NCBI GenBank assembly: GCA_016744135.1
Contig: JADGEX010000001.1
Span: 124,001 to 188,000 of the forward strand
From: Pseudodesulfovibrio sp.
GTDB lineage: Bacteria > Desulfobacterota > Desulfovibrionia > Desulfovibrionales > Desulfovibrionaceae
DNA: 64,000 nucleotides
Reading direction: 5' to 3'
A model generated the notes under the pieces. That model was not told the DNA's origin and did not search any database. It worked only from the letters and a program-made list of their open reading frames with translations. Below are positions 63,045-64,000 of the stretch, piece by piece; the first letter of the stretch is position 1, and each line of letters begins with the position of its first letter. Made by a program: the position numbers and the translations under genes.

Positions 63045-63632
63045 GTGTCAATAGGAAAGAAAGAAAAGATTCTGAGAGCCGCCCAGGAAATATTCGCTCG
63101 ATGTGGATATGCCGGAACGACCATGAAAATGGTCGCTGAACAGGCTGGAGTGGCATCGGGATTGGTCTTTCATTATTTTGAATCCAAAGAAAATCTCTTC
63201 ATGGTTGCCGGGAGTGAATTGATCGACACAATGATCACTGAACTGCGTGCAAAAACAGATAATTGCAAGTCCGGTTGTGACGCTCTGGGGGCATTTATTG
63301 GAGCATATCTGGATTTTACTGTAGAGAATGAGAAAACATTTCCAACCATTATCCGGTGTTCACCTTTCAGCGATGATAATCCTGATTTGGATCGGGATAA
63401 AATTGGTGCTAAGTTTAGAGAACTTATTGATATGATTGAGGAGTTCTTGCGCCGAGGCGTTGAGGACGGATCTCTCAAAGATTTGCCGGTCACTCAGACT
63501 GCCTTCATGGTTTATGGAAGTATTGTTGGTGCCGTTCGTACCCGTTTTTTGACGCCGTACAAGGTTGCCGAGTTATATGAAGAGGCTCGTCTGTTTATTT
63601 TGCGGAGTGTGTGTACTCCGGAGGCTCTTTAA
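63045..63632 (+). CDS. TetR-family regulator
   Basis: A 195-residue regulator. GTG at 63045 follows GGAGGG and is preferred over longer frames. The N-terminal helix-turn-helix reads ILRAAQEIFARCGYAGTTMK, then AGVASGLVFHYFESKENLF, the TetR signature. The C-terminal ligand domain (about 60-195) has no recognised ligand. It may control the neighbouring membrane gene 35 bases downstream. Confidence 0.9.
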   Translation: MSIGKKEKILRAAQEIFARCGYAGTTMKMVAEQAGVASGLVFHYFESKENLFMVAGSELIDTMITELRAKTDNCKSGCDALGAFIGAYLDFTVENEKTFPTIIRCSPFSDDNPDLDRDKIGAKFRELIDMIEEFLRRGVEDGSLKDLPVTQTAFMVYGSIVGAVRTRFLTPYKVAELYEEARLFILRSVCTPEAL

Positions 63633-63667
63633 TTTAGTGATTTTTCATTTCTATCATATGGTGATGT

Positions 63668-64000
63668 ATGCCTGATTACCGAGGACATCTTGCTGGTGGC
63701 CTTTTTTTTGGCGTCATGGGATTGGTTGGCGCAATACTGCTGGGATGGTTGGTCTTTGACCCACTTCAAGCTATTGGATTGATAGGCTTTTGCCTACTGG
63801 GTGCGTTGTTTCCAGATGTTGATACCAACTCCAAAGGGCAGAATCTTTATTATGCCGTTTTTACCGTGGTGGATTTGGTGTTGATACTCAGGGGGTTATA
63901 TATCTGGGCCGCTTGGTTTGGACTCTTTTCCATGCTTCCGGCTGTCGGGTCGCATCGAGGATGGACGCATACATGGTGGGCAATGCTTTTGGTGCCTGTT
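63668..64000 (+). CDS. YdjM-like membrane-bound metal-dependent hydrolase family (cut by window edge)
   Basis: The frame is open to the window edge; 111 codons are seen. It shows DYRGHLAGGLFFG, LLGALFPDVDTNSKGQ and GSHRGWTHTWW with hydrophobic helices between them. His and Asp pairs of this kind occur in the DUF457/YdjM family, annotated as putative inner-membrane hydrolases. The start is an ATG at 63668 without a strong ribosome site. Confidence 0.75.
   Translation, partial: MPDYRGHLAGGLFFGVMGLVGAILLGWLVFDPLQAIGLIGFCLLGALFPDVDTNSKGQNLYYAVFTVVDLVLILRGLYIWAAWFGLFSMLPAVGSHRGWTHTWWAMLLVPV

Noticed and set aside
1-64000. CRISPR arrays, rRNA genes, insertion sequences outside the island
   Set aside because: No regularly spaced repeats, no rRNA segments and no other transposase genes were seen.

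Overview
The window looks like a chromosomal segment of a sulfate-reducing deltaproteobacterium of the Desulfovibrio/Pseudodesulfovibrio type. This is inferred from gene content: tandem small siroheme nitrite/sulfite-reductase-like proteins, NifU/NifS with cysE-cysK, a two-gene SufC-SufB set, CheZ and nadB-nadA-nadC. No rRNA is present, so the taxonomy is not proven.

Layout. Positions 1-1755 hold the end of an iron-sulfur/cupin/sulfite-reductase-like operon. Its last gene is cut in two: the 5' part is at 1345-1755 and the 3' part at 32212-32466. The 30.5 kb between them is an inserted island. Its left third (1902-10548) is a tightly packed seven-gene module: three different tyrosine recombinases, two small helix-turn-helix/coiled-coil proteins, a RecD2-like helicase and a metallophosphoesterase. 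An intact paralogue of the broken target gene follows directly (10601-11254), and then a decayed fragment of a second recD2-like gene. The rest of the island is cargo: a c-type cytochrome, a histidine-kinase-like protein lacking its phospho-acceptor histidine, a complete Tn3-family transposon (13198-21297, perfect 5-bp target duplication TATAA), a PP2C-type phosphatase, a Cus-like copper/silver RND efflux operon (cusC, YHS protein, cusB, a very long cusA) and a Met-rich periplasmic protein. The Tn3-family unit carries its own Zra-like envelope-metal system (ZraP-like protein, SHOCT protein, sensor kinase, sigma54 activator).

The insertion point falls in the two adjacent Cys codons of the conserved cluster-binding motif of the target gene. 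The six bases at the left end (TGTTGC) and at the right end (TGCTGT) differ but both encode Cys-Cys. This is the pattern expected of a Tn554-like recombinase that swaps a variable core, and it suggests an element dedicated to this codon pair that brings its own replacement gene.

From 32.5 kb onward the sequence is ordinary core genome: trkA-trkH, nadB-nadA-nadC, mgtE, cheZ, a PilZ protein, a NIL-ferredoxin, a cpoB-like gene, lspA-ileS, cysE-cysK-nifS-nifU, a c-di-GMP enzyme, ilvB-ilvN, a flagellin-like protein, duplicated tRNA-Pro/tRNA-Thr units, cheW, an Smr protein, sufC-sufB, a TetR regulator and the start of a YdjM-like membrane protein. Upstream of ilvB there is a valine-rich leader peptide followed by a terminator, a classical attenuator.
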